Shown piece after piece: positions 61,439 through 64,000 of a stretch of 64,000 nucleotides of DNA. The stretch comes from Serratia entomophila. GTDB taxonomy: Bacteria > Pseudomonadota > Gammaproteobacteria > Enterobacterales > Enterobacteriaceae. How positions within the stretch are numbered: position 1 is the first letter of the stretch; every line of letters starts with the position of its first letter. Under the pieces are notes generated by a model. It searched no databases. It was not told where the DNA came from and saw nothing but the letters and a program-made list of their open reading frames with translations. The stretch covers positions 3,472,001-3,536,000 of the forward strand of contig NZ_CP082787.1 of assembly GCF_021462285.1 (NCBI RefSeq), in the 5' to 3' direction. Made by a program: the position numbers and the translations under genes.

Positions 61439-62590
61439 ATGACAATTAAATTGCGCGCATTAACTCAGGCGGTGGCGCTGGGGCTGGCGGTCGGCAGCGC
61501 CTCTTTCGCCGCTCAGGCAGAAATCACCCTGCTGAAGCAAGATCCGCAGGCCGGCGATCCGCTGAGCCGGCTCAACTTTACCGTCGGCGGCAGTATTCGC
61601 CCGCAGTTCAACATGATGACCGGCGACGGCGACAAAGGTTCATACAAGCGTAACGGCTTTGACGGCGGCACCCGCTTCCGCTTTGCCGCGGACTACTACC
61701 TGTTCGACGACATCAGCTGGATCAGCTACTACGAGCTGGGCGTGAATATTCCCGCGCTGTTCGACTGGGATCACCACTATGCCGACGGCGCTAACAACAC
61801 CAGCCGCCGCATGCTGTATACCGGGCTGAAAAGCAAAACCTGGGGCCAACTGACCTTTGGCCAGCAAAACAGCGTTTACTATGATGTGGTCGGCGTAAAA
61901 ACCGATATCTGGGACTACGACATGCTAGCCCAGGCGCCGGGGAACGGCATCAACGGCGACTACGACGGTTCTTACCGCTCCCGCAAGATGCTGAAGTATA
62001 AAAACAGCTTCGGCGACGCGGATGTTTACGCCTCTTACCTGTTCAACGACGGCGAATATCTGCCGGGCAACGGCCTGCGCTACAAGCGCAAGGGCGGCGG
62101 TTCACTGGGCGTGGACTACCACCTGACGCCGGATCTGACCTGGGGCGCCGCCTGGAACTACACCCGCGCCGAAATGCGCAATCCGTCCACCAGCGGCGCC
62201 AAGAGTTATGACCAGAACATTCTGGGCACGGCCATCAGTTGGAAACCGGACAACTGGACGCTGACCTTCGGCGGCGGTTGGTACAACAACTTCCTGACCA
62301 CCAAGAAAGCCGACGTGGATAACTACTTCGCCGGCGACGCCTGGGGCATTGAATACCTGGCCGGTTATACCGTACCGGTTGGCCAGTACGCGGTGAAATC
62401 CGTGATGCCGTACTTTATGGGCGACCGCCTGGAGTACGTCAGCGGCCGCAACTATCAGCGTATCGACAACGGGCTCGGGGTGACTCTGCAGTTTGATTAC
62501 GGCTTCCGCGTAGACGTGGAACACGTGCTGACCTCAAGCACCGATAACCTCGGCGACATGACGCTGGTGCGCCTGCGTTACGATTTCTAA
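61439..62590 (+). CDS. Gram-negative general porin-family protein
   Basis: A 383-residue outer-membrane porin precursor. The signal peptide is about residues 1-27 (cut after AQA). The mature protein shows repeating beta-strand pairs, for example LNFTVGGSIRPQFNM, RFRFAADYYLFDDISWISYY, TWGQLTFGQQNSVYYDVVG and LGVTLQFDYGFRVDVEHVL, and ends in aromatic RLRYDF, the barrel-assembly signal. Size suits a 16-strand trimeric porin. It does not match OmpC or OmpF closely enough for me to name it. It may take up a specific sugar or acid. Confidence 0.8.
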   Translation: MTIKLRALTQAVALGLAVGSASFAAQAEITLLKQDPQAGDPLSRLNFTVGGSIRPQFNMMTGDGDKGSYKRNGFDGGTRFRFAADYYLFDDISWISYYELGVNIPALFDWDHHYADGANNTSRRMLYTGLKSKTWGQLTFGQQNSVYYDVVGVKTDIWDYDMLAQAPGNGINGDYDGSYRSRKMLKYKNSFGDADVYASYLFNDGEYLPGNGLRYKRKGGGSLGVDYHLTPDLTWGAAWNYTRAEMRNPSTSGAKSYDQNILGTAISWKPDNWTLTFGGGWYNNFLTTKKADVDNYFAGDAWGIEYLAGYTVPVGQYAVKSVMPYFMGDRLEYVSGRNYQRIDNGLGVTLQFDYGFRVDVEHVLTSSTDNLGDMTLVRLRYDF

Positions 62591-62604
62591 ACGCTGGCGA
62601 TATG

Positions 62605-62636
62605 AAAAAGGCCGCTTAAGCGGCCTTTTTTATTTT
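62605..62636 (+). terminator. Porin gene terminator
   Basis: AAAAAGGCCGCTTAAGCGGCCTTTTT is one continuous perfect palindrome with more T after it. It lies between the porin stop and the convergent mltB stop and may serve both. Confidence 0.9.
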
Positions 62637-62646
62637 TGCTGCGGCG

Positions 62647-63735
62647 TCAGAACCCACCGCGCGCCGAGCGCCCCACCGCCTCACCCAACTGCCACACCGC
62701 CATCGCATAATGGGTGCTGTGGTTGTAGCGGGTGATGGTGTAAAAGTTAGGCAAACCATACCAGTACTGATAGCCGGTGCCGATATCCAGGCGCAGCAGG
62801 CTGGCCTCCTGGTTGTCGCCCAGCGATCCCTGCGGGCTCAGCCCTGCCGCCGCCAGGCTGGCGATCGAGTAGCGGGTCTTGAAGCCGTTTTCCAGCCCAG
62901 GAGCCTGGCCGTTGGCCTGTATCGCCACCGGTTCGCCCTTGGCCCAGCCGTGCGCCTTGAAGTAATTGGCGACGCTGCCGATGGCGTCCACCGGATCCCA
63001 CAGGTTGATGTGGCCGTCACCGTTGAAGTCAACCGCGTAGCTTTTGAAGGAAGAAGGCATGAACTGGCCATACCCCATGGCGCCGGCAAATGAACCGCGC
63101 AGTTCCAGCGGATCGTCCCCTTCAGTGCGCGACATCAGCAAGAAGGTTTCCAGTTCGCCGGCGAAGTAATCGGCGCGGCGCGGGTAGTCGAAGGCCAGCG
63201 TCGCCAGGGCGTCGATAATGCGGGTTTTGCCCATGACGCGCCCCCAGCGGGTCTCTACGCCGATAATGCCGACGACTATCTCAGGCGGCACGCCGTAAAC
63301 CTGCCAGGCGCGCTGTAGTGCGTCCTGATATTGATTCCAGAAGACGACGCCGTTTTGCACGTTATCCGGCGTGATGAACTTGTTGCGATAGCGCAGCCAG
63401 GAGCCGTTTGGTCCGGTTGGCCCCTGCGTGCTCGGGGTTGGCGCCTGGCGATCCATCAGCCGCAGCACAGAGTCCAACCGCCGGGCCTGCGCCAGCACGT
63501 CATGCAGCTGCTGGCGATCAAAACCGTGCTCCTGCACCATTTTATCGATAAAACGCGCGGTATTCGGGTTATTGGCGAAATCGCCGCCCAAAGGCACGCC
63601 GCTATGGGCCGGCGTCAGCAAAAAGCCGCCCTTCACCCCGGTGCTCTGAGGCGTGGCCGTCGCGCTGGGTTTAGGTGTGCTGCTGCAGGCAGCAAGCAAG
63701 GTAATCAGAGGTAAAAGAGCAACCAGTTGACGCAT
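62647..63735 (-). CDS. mltB: Membrane-bound lytic murein transglycosylase B
   Basis: MltB cleaves the beta-1,4 bond between N-acetylmuramic acid and N-acetylglucosamine, forming the 1,6-anhydro end. The 362-residue lipoprotein has lipobox LLAAC (Cys17). The catalytic Glu is in VVGIIGVETRWGRVMGKT, and GSFAGAMGYGQFMPSSFK is the GH103 signature. The EF-hand-like calcium loop is in DFNGDGHINLWDP. Length equals E. coli MltB. Confidence 0.95.
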   Translation of the reverse strand: MRQLVALLPLITLLAACSSTPKPSATATPQSTGVKGGFLLTPAHSGVPLGGDFANNPNTARFIDKMVQEHGFDRQQLHDVLAQARRLDSVLRLMDRQAPTPSTQGPTGPNGSWLRYRNKFITPDNVQNGVVFWNQYQDALQRAWQVYGVPPEIVVGIIGVETRWGRVMGKTRIIDALATLAFDYPRRADYFAGELETFLLMSRTEGDDPLELRGSFAGAMGYGQFMPSSFKSYAVDFNGDGHINLWDPVDAIGSVANYFKAHGWAKGEPVAIQANGQAPGLENGFKTRYSIASLAAAGLSPQGSLGDNQEASLLRLDIGTGYQYWYGLPNFYTITRYNHSTHYAMAVWQLGEAVGRSARGGF

Positions 63736-63933
63736 CGGATATCCATATAACTGTGCAAGAAATAACTGGAGGTTATGTTAATGCATTGTTCAACGCGAAC
63801 AAACAGGATTATGTCGTCAATCATCGGCTCAGAAGGCTAAAAGCACAAAATTGTGATGCATTGCTCGGAACAGGACGGCCACTTGATGTAAAGAAGCAAC
63901 CTCAACCGCAGGTAAATGATAAAGGTTATCACC

Positions 63934-63961
63934 TTGAATTTTGCGGCAATATCTTTACAAT
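63934..63961 (+). promoter_or_regulatory. Plus-strand promoter near the right edge
   Basis: -35 TTGAAT (63934-63939) and -10 TACAAT (63956-63961) with a 16-base spacer. An inverted repeat GATAA-AGG-TTATC lies just before the -35. It would start a transcript running off the window. Confidence 0.55.
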
Positions 63962-63974
63962 GCGCGGCAGTTTT

Positions 63975-63995
63975 AAGGCCGAAGCCGGCCTTTTT
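63975..63995 (+). terminator. Hairpin with T-tract in the leader at the right edge
   Basis: AAGGCCG and CGGCCTT form a seven-pair stem with a four-base loop followed by TTT, about a dozen bases after the promoter above. So close to the start it would be an attenuator-like leader structure rather than an end of a gene. Confidence 0.5.
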
Positions 63996-64000
63996 CGCGC

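Noticed and set aside
1..64000. CRISPR arrays, insertion sequences, toxin-antitoxin pairs or secretion clusters
   Set aside because: No regularly spaced repeats, transposase-like proteins or such gene sets were seen on either strand.

Overview
The window reads as a chromosomal segment of an enterobacterium, most likely Serratia (S. marcescens group). The basis is the high-GC coding style, the near-identity of the core proteins to Escherichia coli/Salmonella orthologues as I remember them, and the presence of tctDE/tctCBA and scsABCD. No database search was possible, so the genus is an inference. I see no plasmid, phage, insertion-sequence or CRISPR signature.

The backbone follows the E. coli order around fabB. 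On the minus strand: dedD (cut by the window edge), folC, accD, dedA, truA, usg, pdxB (1-6839). Then flk (21870), fabB/mnmC (30.0-33.4 kb), yfcL, epmC, yfcA, mepA, aroC, prmB, smrB, sixA, fadJ-fadI, yfcZ, fadL, mlaA (33.5-46.4 kb), the cytochrome c maturation operon ccmABCDEFGHI (46.4-53.5 kb), yfdC and the tRNA-Arg(CCU) gene argW (54.75 kb).

Three blocks interrupt that order. Block A (6.9-21.7 kb, between pdxB and flk) holds an AraC regulator divergent from an EamA exporter, a tricarboxylate two-component system with its tripartite transporter, a CatB-like acetyltransferase, a MocR regulator divergent from another EamA exporter, and the copper/thiol-redox operon scsABCD. Block B (22.9-29.8 kb, between flk and fabB) holds a rhodanese divergent from a second MocR regulator, a secreted EEP-fold hydrolase, peptidase T, a YbiR-type carrier, ApbE and a small lipoprotein. 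Block C (54.9-63.7 kb, after argW) holds a poorly described cluster: a coupled small protein and multi-spanning membrane protein, a triple-PAS LuxR-type regulator and a membrane-anchored CsbD protein. A DsdC-like LysR regulator without dsdXA, an EamA transporter, small unknown proteins, a general porin and mltB follow.

Regulatory logic can be read in several places. FadR-type operators precede fabB, fadIJ and fadL, and a FabR-type palindrome lies next to the fabB FadR site. A good Fur-box match overlaps the start of the first EamA gene. Repeats that could be MocR operators sit in both MocR divergent regions. A 12-base element, GGCTAGTGCATT, is shared by the upstream regions of the PAS-LuxR gene and the CsbD gene, and makes that cluster the best candidate in the window for an undescribed regulon.
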